Positions 42,095 to 52,504 are shown, counted from the first letter of the stretch. The stretch is DNA of 64,000 nucleotides from SIG672 sp045580325 (GCA_045580325.1 JAZNNR010000022.1:62001-126000), one strand, 5' to 3'. The notes: a model not told the origin generated them from the sequence alone. Numbers and translations: made by a program.

Positions 42095-43042
42095 ATGAAG
42101 CTTTCAAACAAATCAATAATGCCGCTCGTTCGCGGCGCTTATCAGATGAAGGAGGAAGACGGATATCTTACCTTTTATCACTACAACGACGATCAGATCG
42201 AGTTTCTTAAGCCGAGAGAGTGGCTCTATGACCGCGCAAAGGCATCGTCCTCTGTAAGACTTGAATTTGAAACAGATGCAACAGAGATAGGATTTGATTA
42301 TAAGCTCTTTTGGGTATGTTCGCGCGATACGATAGATATTTTGTCTGACAATACGCCCGTGGTTATTAAACATATCGACGATCTTCCCACAAAGGGCAAG
42401 CTTTCCTTTGAGCTCCCTGCTGGAAAGAAGAGGCTAACCGTATATTTCCCGATAGATGCTACGATTGGTATCAAAAATCTCCGTATAGAAGGAAAGTGGC
42501 GTAATCTCAAGAAAAAAGCAACAAGCGTTCTCTGGATGGGCGACTCGATCACACAGGGCTACGGAACCTTCCTTACAAGCGGAATATATGTAAACGTTGC
42601 TGCCCGTCAGCTCGGATATGACGTACTTAACCAGGGTATAGGCGGATATTATTTCGATGCGGGTATTTTAACACCTATGGAGGGTTATACTCCCGAGAAA
42701 ATAATTATTGCTATGGGTACAAATCAGTATCGTGAGGCAAACAGAGAAGCTGAAACGGTGAAATACTTCGAGCAGCTTGACAAGATTTATAAGGGAATAC
42801 CCACTCTCGTTTTAACTCCCATATGGCGCTGCGACCAGGGAACAGATATAGAAATGCTCCGTGAAATGGGCGAAATAATTAAAAAGGAGTGCGCAAAGTA
42901 CCCGAATATAACGGTTATTGACGGCTTTGAGCTTGTTCCTAATTTCCCCGATTATTTCCTTGATGACCTTCATCCCAACGCGCTCGGCGGTGAGGTTTAC
43001 GGAAATAATCTCGTACGCAAAATAAAAGAGCTTAAATTTTAA
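42095..43042 (+). CDS. SGNH/GDSL hydrolase, copy 1
   Basis: 315 residues. An N-terminal beta-domain (~1-135, DYLTFYHYNDDQ-like strands) precedes an SGNH hydrolase with catalytic Ser in LWMGDSITQG, block II Gly in QGIGGYY, block III Asn in AMGTNQ, and Asp-His in DDLHPN. Such enzymes are esterases, often acetyl-xylan or sugar esterases. No signal peptide. Tandem with a second copy 48 bases downstream. Confidence 0.87.
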   Translation: MKLSNKSIMPLVRGAYQMKEEDGYLTFYHYNDDQIEFLKPREWLYDRAKASSSVRLEFETDATEIGFDYKLFWVCSRDTIDILSDNTPVVIKHIDDLPTKGKLSFELPAGKKRLTVYFPIDATIGIKNLRIEGKWRNLKKKATSVLWMGDSITQGYGTFLTSGIYVNVAARQLGYDVLNQGIGGYYFDAGILTPMEGYTPEKIIIAMGTNQYREANREAETVKYFEQLDKIYKGIPTLVLTPIWRCDQGTDIEMLREMGEIIKKECAKYPNITVIDGFELVPNFPDYFLDDLHPNALGGEVYGNNLVRKIKELKF

Positions 43043-43090
43043 AAACACACCGTTCATACGAAATACGAAAAAAGAAAGGCAGATAATATT

Positions 43091-44038
43091 ATGAAGCTTT
43101 CAAACAAATCAATAATGCCCCTTGTTCACGGCGCTTATCAGATCAAAGAAAATGAAGGATATCTTACCTTCAGCCATTATGACGATAATCAGATAGAATA
43201 TCTCAAATTCAATCAGTTTTTCTGCGATCGCGCTACCTTTTCTTCTTCGGTAACGCTCGAATTCGAAACGGATGCAACAGAGATCGGACTTGATTATAAA
43301 ATATTCGTTGTCGGCTCGCTCGATACGATAGATGTATATGCAAATAACATAGCCGTATGTATTACTCACCTTGAAGGACTTCCCGAAAAGGGCAAGCTTA
43401 CCTTTAAGCTTCCCGAGGGAAAAAAGAAGGTAAGCGTATATCTTCCGATAGACGTTAATCTCGGTATCAAAAATCTTCGTATAGAGGGAAAATGGCGTAA
43501 TATCAAGAAAAAAGTGCCTAAGGTTCTTTGGATGGGCGACTCTATCACACAGGGCTACGGAACTTTTATTACAAGCGAAACCTACGTAAATATTGCATCG
43601 CGTCTACTCGGATACGAGGTGCTTAATCAGGGTATAGGCGGATATTATTTTGACGCAGGTGTTATTACACCTATGGAAGGTTATACACCCGATAAAATCA
43701 TTATCGCGATGGGTACAAATCAGCACCGCGCAGACGACAGAGAAAAAATGACTGCAAAATATTTCGAAGCGCTTGATAAGGTTTATAATGGAATTCCCAC
43801 CCTTGTTCTGACTCCTATTTGGCGCTGGGGAGCCGGCACAGATATGAAGATGCTTCTCGAGATGGCAGACATCATAAGAAGAGAGTGCGCGAAATACCCG
43901 AATATAACGGTTATCGACGGCTTTGAGCTTATGCCGAACGTTTCCGATTACTGTCCCGACGAAGTTCACCCGAACGCACTCGGTGCAGAGCATTATGCCC
44001 ATAACCTCGCACGTAAGATAAAAGAGCTTAAGTTTTAA
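43091..44038 (+). CDS. SGNH/GDSL hydrolase, copy 2
   Basis: 315 residues, the same length and order of blocks as the upstream copy: LWMGDSITQG, QGIGGYY, AMGTNQ, and Asp-His in DEVHPN. The two start with identical bases, including the RBS, over ~45 positions (42080-42125 and 43076-43121), then diverge, especially residues 40-60 and the C-terminus, so they may act on different esters. A recent tandem duplication under one promoter. Confidence 0.87.
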   Translation: MKLSNKSIMPLVHGAYQIKENEGYLTFSHYDDNQIEYLKFNQFFCDRATFSSSVTLEFETDATEIGLDYKIFVVGSLDTIDVYANNIAVCITHLEGLPEKGKLTFKLPEGKKKVSVYLPIDVNLGIKNLRIEGKWRNIKKKVPKVLWMGDSITQGYGTFITSETYVNIASRLLGYEVLNQGIGGYYFDAGVITPMEGYTPDKIIIAMGTNQHRADDREKMTAKYFEALDKVYNGIPTLVLTPIWRWGAGTDMKMLLEMADIIRRECAKYPNITVIDGFELMPNVSDYCPDEVHPNALGAEHYAHNLARKIKELKF

Positions 44039-44119
44039 TTTAAATAAAGGTATAGCTGTGGCTTATTTTAAGTTACAGCTATATTTTTTGAAATTTGAAA
44101 AATAATTTCGCTTTCCTAC

Positions 44120-44148
44120 TTGACAAGCACTGTTTTTTGTGTTATAAT
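44120..44148 (+). promoter_or_regulatory. tRNA-His promoter
   Basis: Full consensus TTGACA-N17-TATAAT ending 30 bases before the tRNA. Confidence 0.85.
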
Positions 44149-44178
44149 CGCAACGTTGACTCGAGTTGACGACAATAT

Positions 44179-44253
44179 GGAGGGCGTAGCTCACTTGGTT
44201 AGAGCGCCAGGTTGTGGCCCTGGAGGTAGTGGGTTCGATTCCCATCGCTCTCC
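44179..44253 (+). tRNA. tRNA-His (GTG)
   Basis: Includes the extra 5' G (G-1) pairing with C73, acceptor GAGGGCG/CGCTCTC, anticodon loop TTGTGGC on stem CCAGG/CCTGG, and T-arm GGGTTCGATTCCC. Confidence 0.95.
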
Positions 44254-44256
44254 TTC

Positions 44257-44293
44257 AAAAAGACTGGTTTAGACTTTAAATCAGTCTTTTTTC
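44257..44293 (+). terminator. terminator after tRNA-His
   Basis: AAAAAGACTG / CAGTCTTTTT stem with inner TTTA pairing and a T-run. Confidence 0.85.
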
Positions 44294-44397
44294 TTTTCTT
44301 CCTGCTGTCGCTATGGTTGTAAAGACATAATTTCAGCAAAAAAACACTTTTTTCTGCATAAAAGTGTAACAAAAAAGTTAATTTGAGAGAAATGCTA

Positions 44398-44426
44398 TTG
44401 TAATTGTAAAAATTATAAGCTATAAT
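44398..44426 (+). promoter_or_regulatory. promoter of dCMP deaminase gene
   Basis: TTGTAA-N17-TATAAT; the leader is ~70 bases with no obvious structured RNA. Confidence 0.55.
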
Positions 44427-44500
44427 ATATAAGTTATAATATATTGTTAGATTTTACTTTCTGACAGCAGACGTATAATTATTTTATTACCGAAAGGATT

Positions 44501-45007
44501 ATGAGTGCCATGGAAGTTAACGAAAGAATAAGTAAGCCCAACTATTATCTTGATATTGCTCGTACGGTAGCAAGCAGATCTACCTGTCTGCGTAAGAAAT
44601 TCGGTGCTGTAATAGTTAAGGACGATACCATTGTGTCGACAGGATATAACGGCGCACCGAGAGGAAGAAAGAACTGCGACGAGATCGGAAGCTGTATGAG
44701 AGATAAGCTCGGTATTCCGAGAGGAGAGCGCTATGAGCTTTGCCGTTCGGTTCACGCAGAGCAGAATGCAATAATCGCGGCTTCAAGAGAGCGTATGATA
44801 GGCTCTACTCTTTACCTCGTTTGTCTTGACAGTAAGACGGGTGAGCTTGTGGGCGACGTTATGTGCTGTATGATGTGTAAGCGTACCGTAATAAATGCAG
44901 GTATAGAAAACGTCGTCATAAAGACGGGCGAAAAGGATTATACCACCGTTCGCGTACGCGACTGGATAATAAACGACGACAGTCTTTCGGGCGTTTTCGG
45001 ATACTAA
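44501..45007 (+). CDS. comEB: dCMP/deoxycytidylate deaminase (ComEB-like)
   Basis: 168 residues. Cytidine deaminase zinc motif HAEQN (H and catalytic E) with PCxxC-type CCMMCKR supplying the Cys ligands. SRSTCLRKKFGAVIVKDD and TGYNGAPRG match the dCMP deaminase/ComEB group that makes dUMP for thymidylate. A long insertion (residues ~55-75) carries more Cys, as in dCMP deaminases with allosteric control. RBS AAAGGA. Confidence 0.9.
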   Translation: MSAMEVNERISKPNYYLDIARTVASRSTCLRKKFGAVIVKDDTIVSTGYNGAPRGRKNCDEIGSCMRDKLGIPRGERYELCRSVHAEQNAIIAASRERMIGSTLYLVCLDSKTGELVGDVMCCMMCKRTVINAGIENVVIKTGEKDYTTVRVRDWIINDDSLSGVFGY

Positions 45008-45038
45008 GCTACATATTTTTCTGATTTGAGAGAATATA

Positions 45039-45782
45039 ATGAGTAAAAGTAAAAAGACAAAGAAGAATATACAGCCGGCGGATAATACAAATGCGAAGGA
45101 AAAATTTAATTTTACCCCTTGGCTCATAATACTCGGCGCGATAGTCCTTATCCTGCTTGTTTTTGTTGTGTCGGATTTTATTGACAACTATCACCACGTG
45201 CGTAAATTTTCTTTTGACTATTCTACGGGCGAGCTTTACGATAAGAAAAACGATATAACCTATGTAGAAGCACCGAGGGGATACGAGGCTGTGCGTATAT
45301 CAAATCTGCCGTACGCAACCGATGGGGACAGAGAGTATTTTCAGATAGGATTTATGACTGAGTCGGGCAAGGAAGAGCTTGTGCCGACCTCTATCGCACT
45401 TGCGACCTCAGCGGATATAGGTGCGTATATATACTACAATCCTAAAGCGCATATTCTTCCGACTATCGAAACCTTTGAAGCAAGTGAGATACTTGTCTGT
45501 GATATGAATAATCATACCTTGCAGTCGCTTGATGAAAGCGAAACGAAGATATTTCTCGATGCAGTCAAGAGCGAGGAAACTACCCGTTTTGAAGGCTATG
45601 ACTATATATTCACACTCAGACTCCGCTCGAAAAAGATCCCGTGGATGTCATACTGCGTATATCTCTATATAGTAGATGACGTTTTCTATGCGGTTGATGA
45701 TATTACGGGCAAAAAGGTAGAGCTCCCTTCAAACGTTTGTAAGCTTTTTGACGAAGAGCTCTTAAAGCTGATCGGTAACTGA
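45039..45782 (+). CDS. hypothetical single-pass membrane protein
   Basis: 247 residues. A Lys-rich start, one membrane helix at ~28-47 (WLIILGAIVLILLVFVVSDF), and a 200-residue extracytoplasmic beta-rich domain. No recognised family. Between the dCMP deaminase (31 bases) and rimI (25 bases), so probably in one operon. Confidence 0.6.
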   Translation: MSKSKKTKKNIQPADNTNAKEKFNFTPWLIILGAIVLILLVFVVSDFIDNYHHVRKFSFDYSTGELYDKKNDITYVEAPRGYEAVRISNLPYATDGDREYFQIGFMTESGKEELVPTSIALATSADIGAYIYYNPKAHILPTIETFEASEILVCDMNNHTLQSLDESETKIFLDAVKSEETTRFEGYDYIFTLRLRSKKIPWMSYCVYLYIVDDVFYAVDDITGKKVELPSNVCKLFDEELLKLIGN

Positions 45783-45807
45783 TAAGTATTTGTGGAGCTG
45801 AGTGATT

Positions 45808-46266
45808 ATGGAACTGCAGATAAGATTGTTTGACAAATCCTTTTTGGACGAGGTCTGTGCGATAGAAAATATATCCTTTTCTGTTCCTTGGTCGAGAAAT
45901 TCCTTCGAGGACTGTCTTAAAAACAGATTTATGGATTTTTTCGTTGCCACAGCAGAAAAAGATATGGGCCAAACAGACCTGCTCGGATATATCGTTACCC
46001 TTACTCTGCCGCCCGAATGTGAGATACTGAATATTGCCGTATCTCCGAGCTTCAGACGAAAGGGAATAGCCGAAAAGCTACTCTCCTATGTTACAGAAAG
46101 AGCCTCTGAAAAGGACTGCGATACTCTTATGCTCGAAGTGAGGGAGTCTAATCTCGCGGCAAGGACTTTGTATGAAAAGCAGGGATTTTACTCTGTCGGA
46201 CGTCGCAAGGGTTATTACACAAACCCTGTTGAAGACGCAATACTTATGGATAAAAGTCTGAGATAA
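45808..46266 (+). CDS. rimI: ribosomal protein bS18 N-acetyltransferase RimI
   Basis: 152 residues from ATG 45808. GNAT motif A (LNIAVSPSFRRKGIAEKLL) binds acetyl-CoA; the start (CAIENISFSVPWSRNSF) is the RimI-type N-terminal helix, and VRESNLAARTLYEKQGF is the family's typical ending. Acetylates the N-terminal Ala of S18. Coded immediately before tsaD, a usual neighbour in Clostridia. Confidence 0.9.
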   Translation: MELQIRLFDKSFLDEVCAIENISFSVPWSRNSFEDCLKNRFMDFFVATAEKDMGQTDLLGYIVTLTLPPECEILNIAVSPSFRRKGIAEKLLSYVTERASEKDCDTLMLEVRESNLAARTLYEKQGFYSVGRRKGYYTNPVEDAILMDKSLR

Positions 46267-46300
46267 ATATTTAAATATCTCCGAAAGGAACTTGATTGAA

Positions 46301-47308
<1,008 letters not shown>

Positions 47309-47653
47309 AATTTTTTTGGTGATTTGCACAAACTTTATCTTCGTTTTGGCTTAGAGTATGCGATGTAAAGTGTATAAAATAACGTATATACATCACTTGA
47401 AAAACATATTCACCTGTGGAAAACTTTCCGAAAAAAGCGAAAATTTGACAAAAAAAGCGCCAAATACGGCAGTAATTGTGGAAAACCCTGTGGGTTTTGT
47501 GGATTACTTGCGGTAAATATTTAATCTGTTTATACAATATCGCAAATTGCACAATACAAAATTTTACAGGTACTTGACAAATAAATCTTTTTGTGCATAG
47601 CAACAATTTGACAATAAATTTTAGAAATAAATATAAAAGAAAGGTCTATAAAA
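47309..47653 (+). other. 345-base intergenic region with DnaA-box-like motifs
   Basis: AT-rich. Contains TGTGGAAAA at ~47416 and ~47479, TGTGGATTA at ~47499 (consensus TGTGGATAA), an AAAACCC-TGT-GGGTTTT hairpin and candidate -35 boxes TTGACA at ~47574 and 47608 for the downstream gene. No gene or known RNA recognised. Confidence 0.5.
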
Positions 47654-48844
47654 ATGGCAGATAAGGTAATCGTAAAAGAAAAATACGCAAATGAAATTGA
47701 CAGCGCAGTAGAGAAGTACAGAAAGCTTCTCGAATCTCAGCTTGAAAGAGTTGAGCGTATAAATGCGTCCCGCGAAACAGTTGACTATAAAGCTCTTGAC
47801 AAAATAATAATCGGTGTTTGCGGAGGCGACGGAATCGGCCCCGTTATCACAGGCGCGGCTATGAAGGTGCTTGAGTATCTTCTTGACAAGGAGGTTAAGA
47901 AGGGTAAGGTCGAATTCAAGGTTATCGACGGACTTACAATTGAAAACAGAGCGGCACAGAATAAGGCTATCCCCGAGGACGTTCTCGAGGAGCTTAAAAA
48001 GTGCACAGTTATACTTAAAGGCCCGACAACAACACCCCGCGCAGGCGATCCTTGGCCGAACATAGAAAGCGCAAACGTTGCAATGCGTAAGGAGCTCGAC
48101 CTCTTTGCAAACGTGCGTCCCGTTAAGGTTCCCGAAAAGGGAATCGACTGGACCTTCTTCCGTGAAAATACAGAGGGAAGCTACGCTGTCGGAAGTCAGG
48201 GCGTGAACGTAACAGACGACCTTGCGCTCGATTTCTGCGTTACAACAACAGAGGGTACAGAGAGAATCGCCCGTCTTGCATTTGAATTTGCACGTGCAAA
48301 CGGAAAGAAGAGAGTTTCTATCGTAACCAAGGCAAACGTAATCAAGACAACGGACGGTAAGTTCCTGCGTATCTGCGAAGAAATTGCAAAGGAATATCCC
48401 GAGATCACCACAGACGAGTGGTTTATCGACATTATGACAGCAAAGCTTGTTGACGAAAAGCGCCGTACAGATTTTCAGGTATTTATTCTTCCCAACCTTT
48501 ACGGAGATATTATCACAGACGAAGCGGCTGAATTCCAGGGCGGCGTAGGTACTGCAGGCAGCGCAAATATCGGTAAGAAGTACGCTATGTTCGAGGCAAT
48601 TCACGGAAGTGCTCCGAGAATGGTCAAGGAAGGACGCGCACAGTATGCAGATCCTTGCTCGACACTCCGCGCGGCAGCCCTTCTTCTCTCTCATATAGGC
48701 TATCAGGCAGAGTCCGATAAGCTTTCTGCGGCACTTGACAAGTGTATGTTCACAGAAAAGAAGCTGACAGTTACAGGAAGAGATACAGGCGCGACCTGCG
48801 AACAGTTTGCAGACTACGTAACGGAAACCTTAAAATCGCTTTAA
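47654..48844 (+). CDS. icd: isocitrate dehydrogenase-like (isocitrate/isopropylmalate family)
   Basis: 396 residues. GVCGGDGIGPVI opens the fold; KGPTTTPRAGD and RENTEGSYAVG contain the substrate Arg/Ser pattern; KANVIKTTDGKF has catalytic Lys; NLYGDIITDEAAEFQGG the metal Asp; and EAIHGSAP the cofactor region. A long N-terminal helix (~1-50) is added before the fold. More like NAD-type isocitrate dehydrogenases than LeuB, but the cofactor is not certain. Plausibly feeds glutamate synthesis. Confidence 0.82.
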   Translation: MADKVIVKEKYANEIDSAVEKYRKLLESQLERVERINASRETVDYKALDKIIIGVCGGDGIGPVITGAAMKVLEYLLDKEVKKGKVEFKVIDGLTIENRAAQNKAIPEDVLEELKKCTVILKGPTTTPRAGDPWPNIESANVAMRKELDLFANVRPVKVPEKGIDWTFFRENTEGSYAVGSQGVNVTDDLALDFCVTTTEGTERIARLAFEFARANGKKRVSIVTKANVIKTTDGKFLRICEEIAKEYPEITTDEWFIDIMTAKLVDEKRRTDFQVFILPNLYGDIITDEAAEFQGGVGTAGSANIGKKYAMFEAIHGSAPRMVKEGRAQYADPCSTLRAAALLLSHIGYQAESDKLSAALDKCMFTEKKLTVTGRDTGATCEQFADYVTETLKSL

Positions 48845-48869
48845 TTTCCTATTAAATTAACAGAAAGAA

Positions 48870-48900
48870 GAGTTTTATGCGGGATCTTCGCATAAAACTC
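48870..48900. repeat. perfect 12-bp inverted repeat upstream of rex
   Basis: GAGTTTTATGCG, 7-base loop, CGCATAAAACTC. Lacks a following T-run, so it is either a strong operator, a processing hairpin, or part of a weak terminator. Confidence 0.7.
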
Positions 48901-48929
48901 GATTTCTGCAGAAAGGTACGGTTATTCTA

Positions 48930-49601
48930 ATGCCAAAACCATTTAAAGATATAGATATTAAAAAAAGAGCTGACATTCCGCAGGCGGTTATAACAAGACT
49001 TCCGCGTTACTACCGCTATTTAAGACAGCTTGTCGATAAGGGCGAATACAGAATAAGCTCGCTCGCACTTTCGCGTCTTATGGGAACGACCGCATCGCAG
49101 ATACGTCAGGACCTCAACTATTTCGGCGGATTCGGACAGCAGGGATACGGATATAATACCAAAAACCTTTGCGAGTGCATAGCTGATATTCTCGGTAATA
49201 ATAACTGCTATAATACCGTCATAATCGGGGCGGGAAATCTCGGCAGAGCTATCGCTACCTCGTCGTCCTTCTCACATACCGGACTTTTTCTCAAATGTCT
49301 TTTCGACGTAAAGCCCGAGCTTATAGGTCAGACGGTAAACGGCTGTGAGATTAGGCACCTTGACGAGATGGATGAATTTTGGGCAAGTAACCGCGTTGAC
49401 GTGGCTATTCTGACCTTGCCGTCAGACGCGGCAGTTAAGGTTGCTCATAAGCTTGCCGATCTCGGAATAATGGGAATATGGAATTTCTCCGAGGTAGAGC
49501 TTGGACTTGATCCCGAAAAGGTCGCGGTAAGGGACGTTCACCTTGTCGATTCCTTTATGACGCTTTGCTTTGACATTAAGACGATAGAGAATAACATTTA
49601 A
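48930..49601 (+). CDS. rex: redox-sensing repressor Rex
   Basis: 223 residues. Winged helix (ALSRLMGTTASQIRQDLNYFGGF), NADH-binding Rossmann (VIIGAGNLGRAIA), and the C-terminal helix that swaps in the dimer (DVHLVDSFMTLCFDIK). Senses NADH/NAD and represses fermentation genes, plausibly including the D-lactate and other redox genes here. Follows the icd-like gene after a hairpin. RBS AAAGGTA. Confidence 0.95.
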   Translation: MPKPFKDIDIKKRADIPQAVITRLPRYYRYLRQLVDKGEYRISSLALSRLMGTTASQIRQDLNYFGGFGQQGYGYNTKNLCECIADILGNNNCYNTVIIGAGNLGRAIATSSSFSHTGLFLKCLFDVKPELIGQTVNGCEIRHLDEMDEFWASNRVDVAILTLPSDAAVKVAHKLADLGIMGIWNFSEVELGLDPEKVAVRDVHLVDSFMTLCFDIKTIENNI

Positions 49602-49631
49602 GTGTGTAATACTTTAAGGAAATATTTGATA

Positions 49632-50627
49632 ATGAATCTAAATATTGAATTTGGCGGCGGCGTAATTGCTTTGCCCGAAAGGACTCTGAATATTCTTCAG
49701 AGTGCATCTCCTACCGAAATAAAGTTACTCATATATATTGCATCTGACAAAGCAGTCCGCGAGAATTTCTCACACGAGGATGCTGCTATTATGCTCGGTG
49801 TAAATACCGATGATATTGCAAATGCGCTTAAATTTCTCATCGATTTCGGTCTTGTATCGGGAGATGCTTCACCCGAAAGGGCTGATATTTCGGTAAGAGT
49901 AAAGAAGGCAGGCGAGCGCTCTGTTACCGTTGTAAAAGCGGGAAACGATATTCCTACTTACACAGGCGCAGAGATCGAAGCGATATTTTCACAGAAATCG
50001 GAGATCAGACTTCTTGTCGATGAGTGTCAGAGGATATTTGGTAAGATGTTTACGCTGATGGAAATAAACAGGATAATATCTCTTGCCGACTATTACCGAC
50101 TTGACAGTGAATACATAGTAACTCTTTTCCAGTACGTAGCGAAGATAGGAAAGCCGACCGTTCCGTATGCCGATAAAATGGCAAGGGAGCTGTATAATCA
50201 GGGGATAGTTACCCTTGACTCGCTCGAAAAAAAGATAAAACAGCTTGAAGATTTCTCCACAGTAGAGGGATTTGTGCGCCGTTTGTTCGGTCTTGGAGAA
50301 AGAAAGCTTACTGCAAGGGAAACAAAGTTTGTAGATCAGTGGGCACAGGAGGGCTATATGCACTCTATGATAGAACTCGCCTATGAAATATCGGTAAATA
50401 ACACGGGAGCTCCGTCTATGCCGTATATAAATAAGACTCTCACAAACTGGAGAGAGGCAGGCTACCGCACGACCGAGGAGGTTGTGAAATCGATAGATAA
50501 ATACAGACAGGAAAAACAGGATAAGAGAGGGCAGAGCGACAGAAGGATAGACGATCCGATAGAGGAGGCTATCCTGTCAAGCTCTAAGAACAGACTTCAG
50601 AGGAAGTTAAAGGAAAATAACAACTAA
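49632..50627 (+). CDS. DnaD-domain replication protein
   Basis: 331 residues from the ATG at 49632 with AGGAAA upstream; the earlier GTG at 49602 is not favoured. N-terminal winged helix (NILQSASPTEIKLLIYIAS) and C-terminal DnaD-like helical domains (KMARELYNQGIVTLDSLEK, FVDQWAQEGYMHSMIELAYE with YxxxIxxxW-like motif NKTLTNWREAGY). DnaD-domain proteins help load the replicative helicase. The next gene is the DnaC/DnaI-like loader. Confidence 0.85.
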   Translation: MNLNIEFGGGVIALPERTLNILQSASPTEIKLLIYIASDKAVRENFSHEDAAIMLGVNTDDIANALKFLIDFGLVSGDASPERADISVRVKKAGERSVTVVKAGNDIPTYTGAEIEAIFSQKSEIRLLVDECQRIFGKMFTLMEINRIISLADYYRLDSEYIVTLFQYVAKIGKPTVPYADKMARELYNQGIVTLDSLEKKIKQLEDFSTVEGFVRRLFGLGERKLTARETKFVDQWAQEGYMHSMIELAYEISVNNTGAPSMPYINKTLTNWREAGYRTTEEVVKSIDKYRQEKQDKRGQSDRRIDDPIEEAILSSSKNRLQRKLKENNN

Positions 50628-50663
50628 CCTATTATTTGTGATTTAAGAAAGGAAGGGTATAAT

Positions 50664-51638
50664 ATGGCGTATAACAGAGAAGCGTTCAAAAAGGTTATGG
50701 ACGATTACAGCGCCAAGCGTGCTGCGGCGATAGATGCGGCAGAAAAACGACTCCGCGATATTGGAGAAAGGTGCCCTGAAATAAAGATGATAGATGCCGT
50801 TCTTGCGGGAACAGGACTCGAAATAATGGAAGCCATTTCGCAGGGACACGAAGGCATAGAAGAGCGAATGAAGCTTATTCGCAAGAAAAACGAGGAGCTT
50901 CAGCAGCAGAGAACAGACTGCCTTGCGCTTCTCGGGTACGGCCCCGACTATACTCAGCCGAAGTTCGAATGTGCGAGGTGCAAGGATACGGGCTATGACG
51001 GTGCACACCTTTGCGAGTGCTTCAAAAAGGAGCTTGTCCTTGAAAGCTGCAGAAGATCGGGACTCGGCAGACTTGTAGATATGCAGACCTTCGAGAGCTT
51101 CTCGCTTGATTATTATAAATATGACAGCAAGGTCTATGAGGATATGAAGCTTGTGTACGAGGGCTGTGTAAACTACGCAGAAGAGTTTTCCGCAGGCAGT
51201 GAAAATCTTATGCTCATAGGCGATACAGGACTCGGAAAAACACATCTTTCTACCGCTATTGCGGGAAAAGTTATTGAAAGAGGCTTCGACGTATGCTATG
51301 ATACGGCGACCAATATTTTCGGAGCCTTTGAAGCTGAGCGCTTTGGTAAGCAGCTTTCAAAATTTGCTACCCCTACGGAAAGATATTTTGAATGTGATCT
51401 GCTCATAATCGACGATCTCGGAACAGAGCCGATAACACAGTACACGATATCCTTCCTCTATAATCTTATAAATACAAGATCGATGAACGCACGTCCCGTC
51501 CTTTTAAATACCAATCTTTCTCTTGCGGATATGCAGAAAAAGTACGGCGATAGAATAGCGTCAAGGCTCTTCGGAGAGTCAATAATACTTAAATTCACAG
51601 GCAAGGACATCAGACTTCAGAAAATAGGTATAACCTGA
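50664..51638 (+). CDS. DnaC/DnaI-type helicase loader
   Basis: 324 residues. N-terminal coiled coil and a zinc finger (CARCKDTGYDGAHLCECF), then an AAA+ domain with Walker A GDTGLGKTH, Walker B LLIIDDLGTE, and sensor ILNTNLS-type loop (LLNTNLSLADMQ). The zinc finger and AAA+ order matches DnaI/DnaC loaders rather than IstB of transposons. Coded after a DnaD-domain gene, so a primosome pair. Confidence 0.88.
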   Translation: MAYNREAFKKVMDDYSAKRAAAIDAAEKRLRDIGERCPEIKMIDAVLAGTGLEIMEAISQGHEGIEERMKLIRKKNEELQQQRTDCLALLGYGPDYTQPKFECARCKDTGYDGAHLCECFKKELVLESCRRSGLGRLVDMQTFESFSLDYYKYDSKVYEDMKLVYEGCVNYAEEFSAGSENLMLIGDTGLGKTHLSTAIAGKVIERGFDVCYDTATNIFGAFEAERFGKQLSKFATPTERYFECDLLIIDDLGTEPITQYTISFLYNLINTRSMNARPVLLNTNLSLADMQKKYGDRIASRLFGESIILKFTGKDIRLQKIGIT

Positions 51639-51639
51639 T

Positions 51640-52440
51640 ATGAATTTTTCAGATAAATTTTATTTTACCGATGTTTGCGGAGTCGGAATATTCAAATCGG
51701 AAAACATAATATCCCCGCACGCCTTTTCAACAAGACTCGGCGGTGTAAGCACAGAAAAAATATACAAAGGTCTTAACCTCGGCTACCATCGCGGCGACAG
51801 GGAAGAAAACGTCAGGGAAAATCTGTCGAGATTTTGTAAAACGCTCGGTAGCAGTGCGGAAAATCTTGTTACCGCGTCGCAGATACATTCATCAAATGTC
51901 TATACGGTAAGTGCCTCGGACGCAGGAAAAACAGTACCTGATACGGACGGCTTTGTAACGTGCGAAAAAAAGATACCGATATCGGTTTCGATAGCTGACT
52001 GCGCTCCGATACTGCTTGAGGACAGAGTGCGCGGTGTTGTGGCATCGCTTCACGCAGGTTGGCGCGGAACGGTCGCGGGAATTGCAGCCGAGGGTGTACG
52101 TAAAATGTGTGAGCTCGGTTCGCAGGCAAGGGATATTCAAGCCGCGGTAGGTCCGTGCATACACGCTTGCTGCTACGAGGTCGGCGAGGATTTTTTTGAA
52201 GCGGTAAGACAGGCGCGCGGCACAGATTTTGCGACACGGCATATAAAACCGAGCGAAAACGGCAAATATTTTGCCGATATAACGTCGATGAACGGCGAGA
52301 TACTTCTCGACGCGGGTGTGCCTTTTGAAAATATAAGCATTTCTCAGAAATGCACCTCTTGCGAAAGCGCTCTCTTTTTCTCGCATAGAGCGTCAAAGGG
52401 TCAGAGAGGCGCGCTCAAGGCGGCAATAATGCTTGACTAA
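51640..52440 (+). CDS. pgeF: peptidoglycan editing factor PgeF (YfiH, multicopper-type fold)
   Basis: 266 residues. Motifs ASQIHSSNV, DGFVT, SIADCAPILL, HAGWRGTVAGI, GPCIHACCYEVGEDF, and the C-terminal SHRASKGQRG with metal-binding His and Cys. PgeF removes wrongly added Ser from peptidoglycan precursors; older annotation calls it polyphenol oxidase. Begins one base after the helicase loader stop. Confidence 0.92.
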   Translation: MNFSDKFYFTDVCGVGIFKSENIISPHAFSTRLGGVSTEKIYKGLNLGYHRGDREENVRENLSRFCKTLGSSAENLVTASQIHSSNVYTVSASDAGKTVPDTDGFVTCEKKIPISVSIADCAPILLEDRVRGVVASLHAGWRGTVAGIAAEGVRKMCELGSQARDIQAAVGPCIHACCYEVGEDFFEAVRQARGTDFATRHIKPSENGKYFADITSMNGEILLDAGVPFENISISQKCTSCESALFFSHRASKGQRGALKAAIMLD

Positions 52441-52504
52441 AGCTGAAAATATTAAAAATGTTCACGTATATTCGTTTTGTAGAAAGGAACGGTTATATAA
52501 TAAT

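Noticed and set aside
47309..47653. Chromosomal origin
   Set aside because: No dnaA, dnaN, rpmH or gidB neighbours; only a few imperfect DnaA boxes.
47621..48694. 357-residue minus-strand ORF opposite the icd-like gene
   Set aside because: Cys-rich antisense frame of a clearly conserved enzyme.
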